A stretch of 64,000 bases of DNA from CAXXFQ01 sp963674475 (GCA_963674475.2 CAXXFQ010000033.1:620001-684000), one strand, 5' to 3'; shown: positions 1-9,824, counted from the first letter of the stretch. Notes: generated from the letters alone by a model not told the origin. A program made the numbers and translations.

Positions 1-202
1 TTCATGTAAGTCTATGCTATTGAAATGCTTAGCGATGGTCGGCGGCAAGGTCAACCGATTCCTACCGTGCTTCGACACGCCCCTTTTCAGCTAAGGTATT
101 CTTGTATGAATATAACGAACTGATTTTTTCCGATCCGTTTTCGCTTCCCTTCGGGCTTGATCGGTCGTTTTCCATATTGGGCCGTGGAGCAAGGAAGAGG
201 TC
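1..202. other. Upstream region without a gene
   Basis: I see no convincing coding frame here. The last bases (about 190-200) form a purine-rich AAGGAAGAGG ribosome-binding site for the kinase gene that follows. Confidence 0.5.
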
Positions 203-2659
203 ATGCCGGAAATGCCGAAAAGGTTCCGTCTTGTCCGTGCTTGGATTTCTTCGCTTGGAATCCGCCAAAAGATCCTCCTAGTCTTGGCGGTGCTGGCACT
301 CTTTTGGGCTGGAACCGTCACGCTTATCGTACATACGTATGTGATGGACAAGGGGATCGAAGTGAATATGAAAAAGGCCGCCTCGCTGGCCGAGCGTTCT
401 TTGCAACTTTTTTTGGTCTCCACCGAGAAGTTCCATCACGATTTTCAAGCGGCAAAAGACCCGGTTGCCAAAAAAGAGATTCTGGATCGGTGGAACGAGT
501 TCATTTTTGCCATGGACGAGGCGATCATCACCGATTTTGGTCCGGACAAACCGCATGTCCAATTGACCGGAGGCGAAAAATATTACGGTTTCCCTTCTCT
601 CGGCGAAAATACCAAAGTTCGAACCCCTTTTGAAAAAAAGGCGGCCGAAGCCCTCATGGGCGGAGCCGAGGTGTTCCGGCAAGTCGACCAGGATCACGCC
701 AGCATTGCGTATGCCATGCGGTCCAGCGTCAATCCCGGATGCGCCGAATGCCACATTTCGACGGTGGAAGGAATTGGCGCCGAGACGAATCGAGACATTC
801 TTCTCGGGTCGGTCAACGCGTCCGTTCCGTTGGCAGCTTCAAGGCGAAACGCGGCGATCTTTTCGACCGTTTTCATTGGCGGAATGGTTTCCTCTTTTTT
901 GATGCTGATGGGGCTTTTGTATCTACTACTGGATCGGCTGATGATCCGTCGTATGAACGAGTGCGTCGACGCCATTGAGTCGCTTGCCGATCAGGATTAC
1001 GAAACGCGCTGTTCGATCACCAGCAACGACGAATTGGGGCGTATGGGCAAAGCGATCAACGATACCAAAACAAATGTCAAAGCGGTTTACGAAGACCGGG
1101 TCTTTTTCTACGAAAGCCTTCTCGACGCGATTCCCAGCCCGGTGATTGCAATCAATAACGAAAAGATAATTATTTTCCTCAATAAAGCAGCCAAAAATGT
1201 TTCCTCGTCGCTTAAGCCGGGGGTAAGCTGCCGTTTTATTGAAGCCAATGTATGTGATACCGATGCGTGCACGGTCACGTTGGCCCAAATGGAAAGCCCC
1301 AAAGCCGAGGGGAACTTGGTCCGTTTTCGCGAACAGCCCGACATCGAGTACTCGGCCCGGGCCGCGTTGATGGAAAATCGTTCGGGGGAACATGTCGGGT
1401 TCGTGGAAGTGTTTCACGATGTGACGCGTCTGAGGGGAATGGAACACGACTTGAAGCGGGCCAAAGAGGCGGCCGAAAAGGCCAATCGGGCCAAGAGCGA
1501 TTTTTTAGCGAAAATGAGCCACGAAATTCGCACGCCAATGACGGCGATCCTCGGTTACGCCGAGTTGCTCAAAACGAAAGAACTCAACCACGATGAGCAA
1601 AACGAGGCGTTGCAGGCGATCAGGGGAAACGGGAAACATCTCTTGACTATCATCAACACCATCCTCGATTTGTCTCGCGTCGAATTGGGGCGGGTTTTGG
1701 TCGAAAAGAAGGCCTGCGACATCCGGGCCCTGTTGACGGAGATTCTTTCTCGGCTTCGAGTCAGCGCGGTCGAAAAGGGACTGGCTTTGGAATCGCGCGT
1801 CGACGAGGGTTTGCCCCATGCGATACATACCGACCCGGTTTTGTTGCGTCAGATTTTGACCAACCTCGTAGGAAACTCCATCAAATTTTCTGAGGTCGGT
1901 CAAATTGAGGTCCATGCGCGACGTGAAATCGATCCGGGCGGAAAGACGATTTTGGCGATCGACGTCAAAGATCAAGGTGTCGGGATCCCGACTGAGCAAC
2001 TTGAAAACATCTTCATGCCTTTCCAGCAAGCCGACGACGCGTCGAATCGAAAATACCACGGGACGGGCCTTGGTCTGGCGATCAGTCGGAGGTATGCGCA
2101 ACTGTTGGAGGGCGATCTTTTCGCGGTCGGTCGACCGGATCAGGGTTCCATTTTTACCGTCCATTTGCCATTGGAGACGGCGGTTGAAAAGGAAGCTATT
2201 TCTCCCGAACTACGGGAAAAAACCCCGGCTGACTTAACTGAAGAGCTCGAAAAATATGCAGGTGCTCGCGTCTTGCTCGCCGAAGACGGCCTCGACAATC
2301 AGCGGCTGGTTTCCCACTTCCTCAAAAAAACGGTGATTCAATTAGAGATTGTCGAAAACGGCAAACTGGCCCTTTATCGCGTTTTTGAAGATCCCAAGGC
2401 GGGGCCGTTCGATTTGATTCTTCTCGACATGCAAATGCCGGTTCTCGACGGATACGCAGCCGCCAGTCAACTTCGTGAAGGAGGCTTTGAAGGAGCGATT
2501 ATCGCGTTTACGGCCCACTCGATGAAACACGAAAGGCAAAAATGCCTCCAAGCCGGTTGCAACGACTATCTGACCAAACCGTTCAGCAAAAAATCGCTCT
2601 TGGAGTGCCTTCTGAAACATCTCGAGCGTCAGGAAAAGCGATGTCATGAGGACGAGTGA
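203..2659 (+). CDS. Membrane hybrid histidine kinase/response regulator with CxxCH sensor
   Basis: This is a two-component hybrid sensor of 818 residues. Hydrophobic segments at about 19-45 and 218-243 enclose a periplasmic sensor carrying a haem-type CxxCH motif (C180, C183, H184), as in the DUF3365/Tll0287-like family. A HAMP region (about 244-296) and a PAS domain (about 303-405) follow. The HisKA domain has its phospho-acceptor H440 in a SHEIRTP box. The HATPase has an N-box (LVGNSIKF), a DQGVGIP G1 box and a GTGLGLAIS G2 box. The C-terminal receiver has its phospho-acceptor at D742 in LLDMQMPVLDG. The start is fixed by AAGGAAGAGG four bases upstream of the ATG. The output is probably phosphorelay to an unlinked partner, because no response-regulator gene is adjacent. 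A redox or gas signal is inferred from the haem motif only. Confidence 0.9.
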   Translation: MPEMPKRFRLVRAWISSLGIRQKILLVLAVLALFWAGTVTLIVHTYVMDKGIEVNMKKAASLAERSLQLFLVSTEKFHHDFQAAKDPVAKKEILDRWNEFIFAMDEAIITDFGPDKPHVQLTGGEKYYGFPSLGENTKVRTPFEKKAAEALMGGAEVFRQVDQDHASIAYAMRSSVNPGCAECHISTVEGIGAETNRDILLGSVNASVPLAASRRNAAIFSTVFIGGMVSSFLMLMGLLYLLLDRLMIRRMNECVDAIESLADQDYETRCSITSNDELGRMGKAINDTKTNVKAVYEDRVFFYESLLDAIPSPVIAINNEKIIIFLNKAAKNVSSSLKPGVSCRFIEANVCDTDACTVTLAQMESPKAEGNLVRFREQPDIEYSARAALMENRSGEHVGFVEVFHDVTRLRGMEHDLKRAKEAAEKANRAKSDFLAKMSHEIRTPMTAILGYAELLKTKELNHDEQNEALQAIRGNGKHLLTIINTILDLSRVELGRVLVEKKACDIRALLTEILSRLRVSAVEKGLALESRVDEGLPHAIHTDPVLLRQILTNLVGNSIKFSEVGQIEVHARREIDPGGKTILAIDVKDQGVGIPTEQLENIFMPFQQADDASNRKYHGTGLGLAISRRYAQLLEGDLFAVGRPDQGSIFTVHLPLETAVEKEAISPELREKTPADLTEELEKYAGARVLLAEDGLDNQRLVSHFLKKTVIQLEIVENGKLALYRVFEDPKAGPFDLILLDMQMPVLDGYAAASQLREGGFEGAIIAFTAHSMKHERQKCLQAGCNDYLTKPFSKKSLLECLLKHLERQEKRCHEDE

Positions 2660-2699
2660 GTCGTCTCGTCTGCGCAAAAATCGCCCGTCTTTTTTTCGA

Positions 2700-3623
2700 T
2701 TAGGCGATCTTCTTCATCACCATCGCCTCGGCCAAGGCGCCGGGCGTAAGTCCATGAACCTCGCGAAGGTACTCTTGGCTTCCGACCTGTTTGGTGAATT
2801 CCGACGGGATGCCAAACCGGCGAAATCGGACGTTCGGCAACGACGCTTCGGCCAAGACCTCGGCCACCGCGCCGCCCAGTCCGCCGAGACAACTGTGCTC
2901 TTCGAGCGTGACGACGTGGCCGGTCTCTTGGGCCGCTTTCAAAATCGCCACTTCGTCAAGCGGTTTGATCGTGTGCATGCTGATCACCCGAGCGGCGATT
3001 CCCTGAGGGGCCAAAAGGTCGGCCGTTTGACAGGCGGTTTGCAACATTGCGCCGGTCGAGATGATCGTCATGTCGGTGCCTTCGCGAACCGTGATCGCCC
3101 GGCCCAGCTGCCAATCGATCGGTCCGGAATGAACGGTCGGTTCGCCGGCTCGTCCCAATCGGAGATAGACCGGTCCGATTCCCTCCGACGCCGCGTGGGT
3201 GGCCGCCTTGGCTTCGAGCGGATCGCCCGGCGCGATCACCTTCATTCTCGGCAACGACCGCAAGATGGCCAGGTCCTCGGTCCCGTGATGGGTCATCCCG
3301 AGCGCCCCGTACGAAAATCCGCCGCCGACCGAGACTGACGTCACGTTCGCCTTGTGATAACAGACGTCGTTGCGCAGTTGTTCGAGACAACGGAGGATCG
3401 GAAAATTGGCGATCGAATAGGTGAAGACGATCTTGCCCGACAAGGCCAGTCCGGTCGCGACCCCCGCCAGGTTCTGTTCGGCGACCCCGACGTTGAGAAA
3501 CTGTTTCGGGAAACGTCGCGCGAAATCGGTCACGACGCCGAAACCCAAATCGGCCACCAACAACATGACACGCGGGTCCTCGGCTGCTCGCTCGGTCAAC
3601 GCTTCGATAAAGGCGGTTCTCAT
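2700..3623 (-). CDS. Transketolase, C-terminal (pyrimidine-binding) subunit
   Basis: A 307-residue protein matching the second half of a split transketolase. It has the pyrimidine-binding domain with the conserved glutamate in NVGVAEQNL, the typical GGGFSYGALGMTHHGTED region, and a C-terminal transketolase domain. The start is ATG at 3623, which overlaps the stop of the upstream N-terminal subunit as ATGA, so the two are translationally coupled. An in-frame upstream extension only covers the partner gene. Standing in a polysaccharide cluster with a DegT aminotransferase, it probably makes a ketose precursor for an unusual sugar rather than serving the central pentose pathway. That role is inference. 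Confidence 0.9.
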   Translation of the reverse strand: MRTAFIEALTERAAEDPRVMLLVADLGFGVVTDFARRFPKQFLNVGVAEQNLAGVATGLALSGKIVFTYSIANFPILRCLEQLRNDVCYHKANVTSVSVGGGFSYGALGMTHHGTEDLAILRSLPRMKVIAPGDPLEAKAATHAASEGIGPVYLRLGRAGEPTVHSGPIDWQLGRAITVREGTDMTIISTGAMLQTACQTADLLAPQGIAARVISMHTIKPLDEVAILKAAQETGHVVTLEEHSCLGGLGGAVAEVLAEASLPNVRFRRFGIPSEFTKQVGSQEYLREVHGLTPGALAEAMVMKKIA

Positions 3624-4441
3624 GCTTGGCCCTCCAATTCGGCAAGTGCCCGTTCGTACTCTTCCCCTTGCGGGTTGCGATAGTGCCAAAGGAGCTCGTC
3701 TTCCATGAAGCTGACCCCTTTCCCCTTGACCGTGTGGGCAATGACGCACGACGGTCGCCCGGTCTCAAACGGGACCGAACTCAACGTCGTTTCGATCTCC
3801 TCAAGATTGTGCCCGTTGATCTCCCGAACAGCCCAACCGAAGGCGGTCCACTTGTCGGCAAACGGTTCCAGATCGACCACGTCGCGAGTGTGTCCCAGCG
3901 CTTGGATCTTGTTGTAGTCGATGATCGCGACAAGGTTATCCAGACCGTGGTGGGCCGCCAACATGGCCGCTTCCCAGGTCGATCCCTCGTCGCACTCGCC
4001 GTCGCTCAACAGGGCGAAAACCCGATACGGTGCCTCGTCCCGCTTCCCGGCCAACGCCATCCCGGCCCCCATCGCCAAGCCGTGTCCCAGCGCGCCGGAG
4101 GAGACCTCGATCCCCGGAATCCCGCGGGTCGCATGTCCTGCCAACCGTGCGCCATCGACGTAAAAATCGTCGAGCCACTCCAGTGGAAAGAACCCGCATT
4201 CGGCCAAGACGGCGTAATACCCGGCCGCCGCGTGTCCCTTGCTCAAGATCAAACGATCTCGGTCGGGGTCGTCGATTGTTTCGGGCGAGACGTTCAAGAT
4301 CCGCTTGTACAAAACGGCCATCAACTCGGCCATCGACAGATTGCTCCCCAGATGAGAGCTTTTGGCCGTGTGGATCATCCGCGTCGCATGCAGACGGATT
4401 CGCTTGGCTAGCGAGCGAACGGTTTCTTGCGTTTCCGACAT
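3620..4441 (-). CDS. Transketolase, N-terminal (TPP-binding) subunit
   Basis: A 273-residue thiamine-diphosphate subunit. The HTAKSSHLGSNLS stretch and the GDGECDEGSTWEAAM...DYN motif (the GDG...N signature for Mg-TPP) are visible, with the SKGHAAAGYYA loop before them. The chosen start is ATG at 4441 (MSETQETV), with a GGGAG about 14 bases upstream. A longer in-frame start at 4525 would overlap the aminotransferase gene and adds unconserved residues. It pairs with the overlapping C-terminal subunit to form a complete transketolase. Confidence 0.9.
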   Translation of the reverse strand: MSETQETVRSLAKRIRLHATRMIHTAKSSHLGSNLSMAELMAVLYKRILNVSPETIDDPDRDRLILSKGHAAAGYYAVLAECGFFPLEWLDDFYVDGARLAGHATRGIPGIEVSSGALGHGLAMGAGMALAGKRDEAPYRVFALLSDGECDEGSTWEAAMLAAHHGLDNLVAIIDYNKIQALGHTRDVVDLEPFADKWTAFGWAVREINGHNLEEIETTLSSVPFETGRPSCVIAHTVKGKGVSFMEDELLWHYRNPQGEEYERALAELEGQA

Positions 4442-4493
4442 GGCTTTTTGGTTTTCTCCCGTTTGAGAAAAGAGTTTTTTGTCCCGGTATGGA

Positions 4494-5609
4494 TTATTTT
4501 CCGTAAAACGAACAAACCGTTTCACAAACGTAATCGGTGTCCTCGTCGGTCATCGAGGTGTTCATCGGCAGCATCAGCATCCGGGTGAAAAGGGTTTCGG
4601 TTTTCGGAAGCGATTGAGTGAAGCCGAGATCCTTGAATTCGTGGACCCCTTTTCCACCCCAAGGCAGCAGCGTTCCAACCCCATTTTCACCAAGGTAATT
4701 TCGAAGCGAGTCCCGGTTGTTTGCCTGAATTTCATAGTTTTGGAAGATATCGAATCGGTCTGCCTCGTTCCCCGGTGCCGGCGGTAAAATGACTTCGTTC
4801 AAGTCGCCCAACCGGTCTTGATAGCGCGACGCCACCTCACGACGCCGGGCGATCGCCTGATCGTATTTCGTCAACTTGTAGTCCAGAATGGCCGCCTGAA
4901 GATTGTCTAAACGGGAATTGAGGCACCAACAAACCACCTCCAACGTTTCGATGCGACCATGATCGCGATAGAGCGAGCATTTTTCATAGATCTCGTCATC
5001 GTTGGTCACGATGCAGCCGCCGTCGCCCAGACATCCAAGCGTCTTGGCCGGATAAAAACTGATGACCCCTCCGCGTCCAAAACTTCCGGCCACCTCTCCG
5101 TTATAACGGGCGCCCATCGCCTGGGCCGAATCTTCCAAAAGGAAGAGGCCGTGCCGATCGCAGATGTCTCGCAGGGCGTCCATGTCGGCGCACCGGCCGT
5201 TGAGTTGGGTCGGCATGATCGCCTTGGTCTTGGGTGTGATCGCCCGTTCGACCGATTCCGGATCGATCAGATGGTCCCATCCGGCGTCAACGGGCACCGG
5301 CGTCGCGCCGGAGTAATGGATTCCCGCGGCGGTCGCGACCATCGTATGGGAGCAGAAAATCACCTCATCGCCCGGCCCGAGGCCGCTGGCCCGGCAGATC
5401 ATGTACAACGCGTCGGTCGCGTTGGCCACGCCGATGATATGCTTCACCCCAAGATAAGCGGCCAGGTTTTTCTCGAACTGTTCGAGATCTTTTTGCATGA
5501 TGAACGCACCGCGTTGGCCGACATCGGCGACAATTTCGAGAATCTTTTCTTGGTCGTCACAAAAAACGTCTGGATAAACAAAAAAAGGGACATTTCTCTT
5601 TGTCACCAT
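4494..5609 (-). CDS. DegT/DnrJ/EryC1/StrS-family PLP aminotransferase
   Basis: A 371-residue sugar aminotransferase of the fold-type I DegT family, which transfers an amino group to a nucleotide-linked keto sugar. The PLP lysine is K189 in SFYPAKTLGCLGDGG. The upstream LLEDSAQAMGA stretch supplies the cofactor aspartate, and the NATDALYMI motif binds the phosphate. Length is normal. The ATG at 5609 is preceded by AAGGAGA; a TTG directly in front is less likely. It stands first in the block with the transketolase pair, suggesting an amino sugar or a C-extended sugar for the polysaccharide. The exact substrate cannot be read from sequence. Confidence 0.9.
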   Translation of the reverse strand: MVTKRNVPFFVYPDVFCDDQEKILEIVADVGQRGAFIMQKDLEQFEKNLAAYLGVKHIIGVANATDALYMICRASGLGPGDEVIFCSHTMVATAAGIHYSGATPVPVDAGWDHLIDPESVERAITPKTKAIMPTQLNGRCADMDALRDICDRHGLFLLEDSAQAMGARYNGEVAGSFGRGGVISFYPAKTLGCLGDGGCIVTNDDEIYEKCSLYRDHGRIETLEVVCWCLNSRLDNLQAAILDYKLTKYDQAIARRREVASRYQDRLGDLNEVILPPAPGNEADRFDIFQNYEIQANNRDSLRNYLGENGVGTLLPWGGKGVHEFKDLGFTQSLPKTETLFTRMLMLPMNTSMTDEDTDYVCETVCSFYGK

Positions 5610-5700
5610 CAATGGGTCTCCTTACCCGGGGATTTTACTGGATCGCAAAAGCGACGAAATCATATTTTATGGGGGATTTTTTTCGTAAAGTGAGAAGAGG

Positions 5701-6408
5701 CTAGGCCGCCGCCTCTTGGGAAGAAAGCTCGGCCTTTTGCCGCTCGATTACCTGAATCGCTTCGGCACGTAACTGGTCGAACCGGGGATAGTCGTGCAAT
5801 TCCTGTGGCGTCCAATCCTTTTTTGCGATGCGAAGCAAGGTCGAGAAGATGATCTTCAGATCGCCGAAGAACGAACGCGTTTGACAATAGTACAGTTGGA
5901 GCTTCATCTTGGTCGGACGAAGGACCTCTTCGTAGACCGCATCCGGATCGGGAGCCCCTTCCAGAACACCCCCTTCGTCGGAGTTCCAGATCGAAGCCCA
6001 ATCGGTAATTCCCGGGCGTAGGGCCAGCGTCTGCTTTTCTTCTTCGTTGTACAGCTTGACCTTTTCGACAATTTCAGGCCGCGGTCCGACGAGACTCATT
6101 TCCCCTCGGACGACGTTGATCAGCTGGGAAATTTCGTCCAACTTCAGCGCCCGAATGAATCGCCCGCTTCGCGTCACCCGCGGATCATCCCCCGAGGTGG
6201 TCGGTCCCCCGATCTGGTCGGCATCGGTGACCATCGAACGAAACTTGAAAATCAAAAACGGTTTGCCGCCACGTCCGCCACGGGGCGCTCGATAGAACAC
6301 GGGCCCTTTCGAATCGATTTTGACCCAAGCCGAGATAAACAGCAACAAAGGGGATGTTGCCAACAGGCCAAACGACGCAACCGTCAAGTCGAAAAGACGT
6401 TTTACCAT
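5701..6408 (-). CDS. Initiating sugar-1-phosphate transferase (undecaprenyl-phosphate acceptor)
   Basis: A member of the bacterial sugar transferase family (WcaJ/WbaP/PglC C-terminal domain), which loads the first sugar phosphate onto the lipid carrier. The N-terminus has one membrane helix (FDLTVASFGLLATSPLLLFISAW). Next come FKFRSM, the family aspartate region LKLDEISQLINVV, and MSLVGPRPE. The start at 6408 (MVKRLFDLT, with GGAG just upstream) gives 235 residues and fits the family N-terminus. An in-frame ATG at 6489 would add 27 unconserved residues. It initiates repeat-unit assembly for the cluster. Confidence 0.9.
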   Translation of the reverse strand: MVKRLFDLTVASFGLLATSPLLLFISAWVKIDSKGPVFYRAPRGGRGGKPFLIFKFRSMVTDADQIGGPTTSGDDPRVTRSGRFIRALKLDEISQLINVVRGEMSLVGPRPEIVEKVKLYNEEEKQTLALRPGITDWASIWNSDEGGVLEGAPDPDAVYEEVLRPTKMKLQLYYCQTRSFFGDLKIIFSTLLRIAKKDWTPQELHDYPRFDQLRAEAIQVIERQKAELSSQEAAA

Positions 6409-6607
6409 CTCCACGCACCTTTTTATGAATAAGGAACCACGATCTCCCGTCGGACTCGTCCGAGGAAATAGGAGATCGTCAAAGGTCAAATGACAAAAAA
6501 ATCGGTTTCACATTATGGCCAATCTGCCCAAACAGGGAAAGATCAATCTGTCGCACAGACCACAAGGGGGGATTTCCGGTCAATTTTCCCGAAAGAGAAG
6601 GTTGTTT

Positions 6608-7159
6608 TTATGAGCTCTCGCCCTGGAGACGGTAGGCGCCCAGCACTCGCAGACCCCAACGCTTGGTCCGGACCCCGGTTCCCAAGTTTTGGAACCCGCT
6701 TTTTTCAATCACCCGAATCGAAGGGGCGTTTTCCTGGTCGACCAGATACCAGTACCTCGGCGCGGACGTTCGTCGAAGGACTTCACCAATCGCCTTGGTC
6801 GCCAGTCCTTGCCCTCGGGCGGCCGGGTCGGTCCAGGTGTCGCCGATCTGGAGATCATTCTTCGCCATGAAAGGAAAACGGAAATATCCGGGAAAAACAC
6901 ACGTCCGGTGAACCACCTTGTCTCCTTGGCGGAAGACCAAGATGCTATAGTCGCGGTTGCGAAACAAGCGAAACTGATGGAACCACCACCAGACGGCGAA
7001 CGGGACCATCGCAAATCCCTTGGGCCGCATTCGAAAACTAGATGGCCGCCACAATTCGCACGTAAGCCCGTTTTCGGAACCGGATGTTTCAAGAGGGACG
7101 TCCAGATCGGCCGCTTCGGCCATGTAAAAAAGCTGCGGATTGCCTATCGCGTTTTCCAT
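6608..7159 (-). CDS. GNAT-family N-acetyltransferase
   Basis: A 183-residue protein with a GNAT acetyl-CoA fold. Motif A is visible as DPAARGQGLATKAIGEVL, followed by the C-terminal ENAPSIRVIEKSGFQNLG helix-strand. Lying between the sugar transferase and a glycosyltransferase gene, only 6 bases from the latter, it probably acetylates an amino sugar, fitting the DegT aminotransferase of the same cluster. The substrate is inference. Confidence 0.8.
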   Translation of the reverse strand: MENAIGNPQLFYMAEAADLDVPLETSGSENGLTCELWRPSSFRMRPKGFAMVPFAVWWWFHQFRLFRNRDYSILVFRQGDKVVHRTCVFPGYFRFPFMAKNDLQIGDTWTDPAARGQGLATKAIGEVLRRTSAPRYWYLVDQENAPSIRVIEKSGFQNLGTGVRTKRWGLRVLGAYRLQGESS

Positions 7160-7165
7160 TTATTT

Positions 7166-8437
7166 TTATCCTTCCTTGGAAGAACCCTGATTTTCGACGA
7201 TCGCTTCCAAGTGGTCGACAATTGCTCCGTAAACCCGGGAGGCTTCAAAACGTGACTCAAAAAGGGCTCTTGCCTTATGGGCCATCGCGTCGCGTCGCTC
7301 GGGTTGGTCCAAGAGGGTTTCGATCGCGTGGGCCAATCGGGTCGCGTCGCCGCCGTAGGTTAGCCCGCACTGGTGTTTTTGAAGCAAGTCGGCCAAATAA
7401 CCATCGTCGATACTAAAAAGGATTGGCAAGCTTCCGGCCAAATACTCAATCGGTTTGTTGGTTAAATTGTTGCGAAAATTTTCGTTCTCGTTATAAGGAG
7501 CCAACGCCAAACTGCTTCTTTGCATCAACCGCCAAATCGGCTTGGCACCGACCCAGCCGGGAAAAACGATTCGTGGCTCTTCCCGATTCGCTTCAATAAA
7601 TTCCTCGCGTCGGTCTCCGTCACCGCAAAGGACCAACAAGAAGTCTCGTTTTTGCATCACACGTCGGGCGGCCGTCAAAACGGTTTCGAAGTCGAACTGA
7701 TGACCGATCGTTCCGAAAAAGCAGACGATCGGTCGAGGGTCTTGCGGGTCGAGTCCTTTGGTTTTCCAAAACGCGTCGGTCTCTTCCACGGCCGTCTCGG
7801 AAAAGTCTGGCTCTTGATAACCAAAGGGGAAATCCCGATCCCACTTGGTTGCCCGGCGTCCGGCTTTTTCGAGTCCCCACTGGACAAAGGCCGGCGCGTT
7901 TCCGGCAATCGCCGTCGCACCACGGCATGCCTTTTGAACCATTCGCCGGTAAGGCCAAAAACCGGTTCGAACGGCCGGTCGCATCCAACGGGGAGCCGCT
8001 TCTTCAAAGACGTCGGGCCACAAGTCCTCGATATACAAAACGGAAGGGACCTTATTCACTTGTGCATACTGAATTGCTGTGTGGCTAAAATCAATTGTCG
8101 GAAAGGTGCATACGATCAGGTTGGGCTTGGCTTCTTCCTTTGCTTTACGGAGAAACCTCTTGGCTACGCAACGATGGTCCCAGAGTCGAGCAAAAGACTT
8201 GTTCTTCCGATATCCAGGCCCATGAAGAAACCGGATACGATAGCGATCTTGATAATCAACCGTTGTATCTTTTCCAAATCGAAATCGTTTTAAAGCATGA
8301 AAGAAATCCGCACTCCACCATAAAACTTCGTGGCCTCGCTCTACCAAGGTTCTGGCAAGAACACCGTTATGACGTAAGCGAACATTGCCTTTGTCGACGG
8401 GGGTAGCTTCCGGAGTGTTAATGAGCCAAATTTTCAT
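7166..8437 (-). CDS. Glycosyltransferase family 4 (WbuB-like)
   Basis: A 423-residue GT-B glycosyltransferase. The N-terminal half begins MKIWLINTPEATP and has a glycine/arginine loop region typical of WbuB-like enzymes. The C-terminal half has a donor-binding GT1/GT4 domain (FFGTIGHQFDFETVLTAARRV...) and the PIEYLAGSLPILFSIDD region where the E-x(7)-E motif normally lies. It acts in the cytoplasm on the lipid-linked repeat unit. It is transcribed ahead of the GNAT gene in one leftward run. Confidence 0.85.
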   Translation of the reverse strand: MKIWLINTPEATPVDKGNVRLRHNGVLARTLVERGHEVLWWSADFFHALKRFRFGKDTTVDYQDRYRIRFLHGPGYRKNKSFARLWDHRCVAKRFLRKAKEEAKPNLIVCTFPTIDFSHTAIQYAQVNKVPSVLYIEDLWPDVFEEAAPRWMRPAVRTGFWPYRRMVQKACRGATAIAGNAPAFVQWGLEKAGRRATKWDRDFPFGYQEPDFSETAVEETDAFWKTKGLDPQDPRPIVCFFGTIGHQFDFETVLTAARRVMQKRDFLLVLCGDGDRREEFIEANREEPRIVFPGWVGAKPIWRLMQRSSLALAPYNENENFRNNLTNKPIEYLAGSLPILFSIDDGYLADLLQKHQCGLTYGGDATRLAHAIETLLDQPERRDAMAHKARALFESRFEASRVYGAIVDHLEAIVENQGSSKEG

Positions 8438-8633
8438 GGGAAAAGTAAAAACACACTTAATGAATGGTTGTTTGACCGTTTTTTATTTTTAACGTCACTT
8501 CGTTTTGCGGCTGACAGAAAAGTCAGAAACTCAAGCTACGGAATGACTGTAAGTAGGGTGATTGCGAGGTTCGCGATCCGTAAAAGGCAATGGATTTTGA
8601 GAAAATCAAAAAAGCAGGATTACTCACCCTTTG

Positions 8634-9824
8634 TCAATTCTGAGTAAAAAGGTTCAAAACTTGGTCGGTAAAATGGTTTACCGTATTATTCCGGGCCATT
8701 TCGAGGCCGTTTTGAATCAAATTTCTTCGTAAAGGGCCAACTTCCAAAATCCGCTCGATCGCCCCGGCCAAGGCTACCGGGTCTTTTGGCGGGACCAACA
8801 GCCCGTCATGACCATCTCGAACCGAGGTCGGGATTCCACCCACGCGGCTGGCAATCACCGGGACACTTGAAGCGCGAGCCTCGACCAGAACCCGTGGGGT
8901 CCCTTCTGAAAGGGTTGGCAAGACAAACAGATCGGCCGCGCGGAGCTGTTCCCAGACCCCGTCTATCGACGCGTGACCGGCCCAATGGATTCGATCCTTG
9001 ATGTCAAACCGGTCGACCAATCGGTCGAGCTTCGCCTGGTAGTCCGGGTACCGATCTCGGCTTCCAACCAAGATGAGCTCCCACGGTTTTTTGCAGCGGA
9101 CCTGCTTGACCGCCTCCAGAAGATACTCGATTCCCTTTTCCGGACGAATGTAGCAGACCGTTGCGATTCGGATTCGATCTCCCTGACAAGTGTCCTCACG
9201 TTCTTGAATATCGTCGAGTTCGTGGGTGGCCGAAATGGTCGCGTAGGTTCGTGGCGAAGCAAATCGATCGGCCAATTCCTGCCCGTTGCAAAGCAAGAAC
9301 CCGTCGGCCAGGCGTCGGCCTCGGCGCAGTTGGCTTTCCCACCAAAGGCTAAACCCGATCCCTAGACTGTCCTTAAGGAATCCTTCACGTCGATGTGATC
9401 TGAGTAGTTGGGTTGGATTCCCGACGACCCAGTAACAAATCGGTTTTTTTCCCTGAGCACAAAAAGAATGCATCGATCGAACCGATGGCATAAAAAGACC
9501 ACGCGAAAAAACCAAGTCGGCTTCGGCTATCGCTGCTCGATAGGCCTGTTTTGCTTTGGAGTTGATTCGCCACGAAAGGGTCTCTTTCGCCGATCGGAAG
9601 GCGGGCATCGGAAAAAAATCGACGTTTTCGACCAAGGGCAAATCATCAACATCTACTTCTTTGGAAGGACTTTCAGGGACGCACAAGAGAACCCGATCGA
9701 CCTTCTCGGCAAAGGCGTTGATCACTTTGCCAACCGCAAACGGAGCCATCATTTTTCCACTTTGTCGCGAAACCGAGGTTCCACCAAGGAAAGCCAATGT
9801 TTTTTCCGAAAACCGATCGGACAT
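8634..9824 (-). CDS. Glycosyltransferase family 4
   Basis: A 396-residue GT4 enzyme. The C-terminal donor domain contains RIATVCYIRPEKGIEYLLEAV, WAGHASIDGVWEQLRAADLFVLPTLSEGTPRVLVEARASSVPVIASRVGG split over its normal positions, and the E-x(7)-E acid pair. The start ATG shares one base with the upstream gene's TGA (TGATG), so it is translationally coupled to the polymerase/ligase-like gene. It probably adds one sugar of the repeat unit. Confidence 0.88.
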   Translation of the reverse strand: MSDRFSEKTLAFLGGTSVSRQSGKMMAPFAVGKVINAFAEKVDRVLLCVPESPSKEVDVDDLPLVENVDFFPMPAFRSAKETLSWRINSKAKQAYRAAIAEADLVFSRGLFMPSVRSMHSFCAQGKKPICYWVVGNPTQLLRSHRREGFLKDSLGIGFSLWWESQLRRGRRLADGFLLCNGQELADRFASPRTYATISATHELDDIQEREDTCQGDRIRIATVCYIRPEKGIEYLLEAVKQVRCKKPWELILVGSRDRYPDYQAKLDRLVDRFDIKDRIHWAGHASIDGVWEQLRAADLFVLPTLSEGTPRVLVEARASSVPVIASRVGGIPTSVRDGHDGLLVPPKDPVALAGAIERILEVGPLRRNLIQNGLEMARNNTVNHFTDQVLNLFTQN

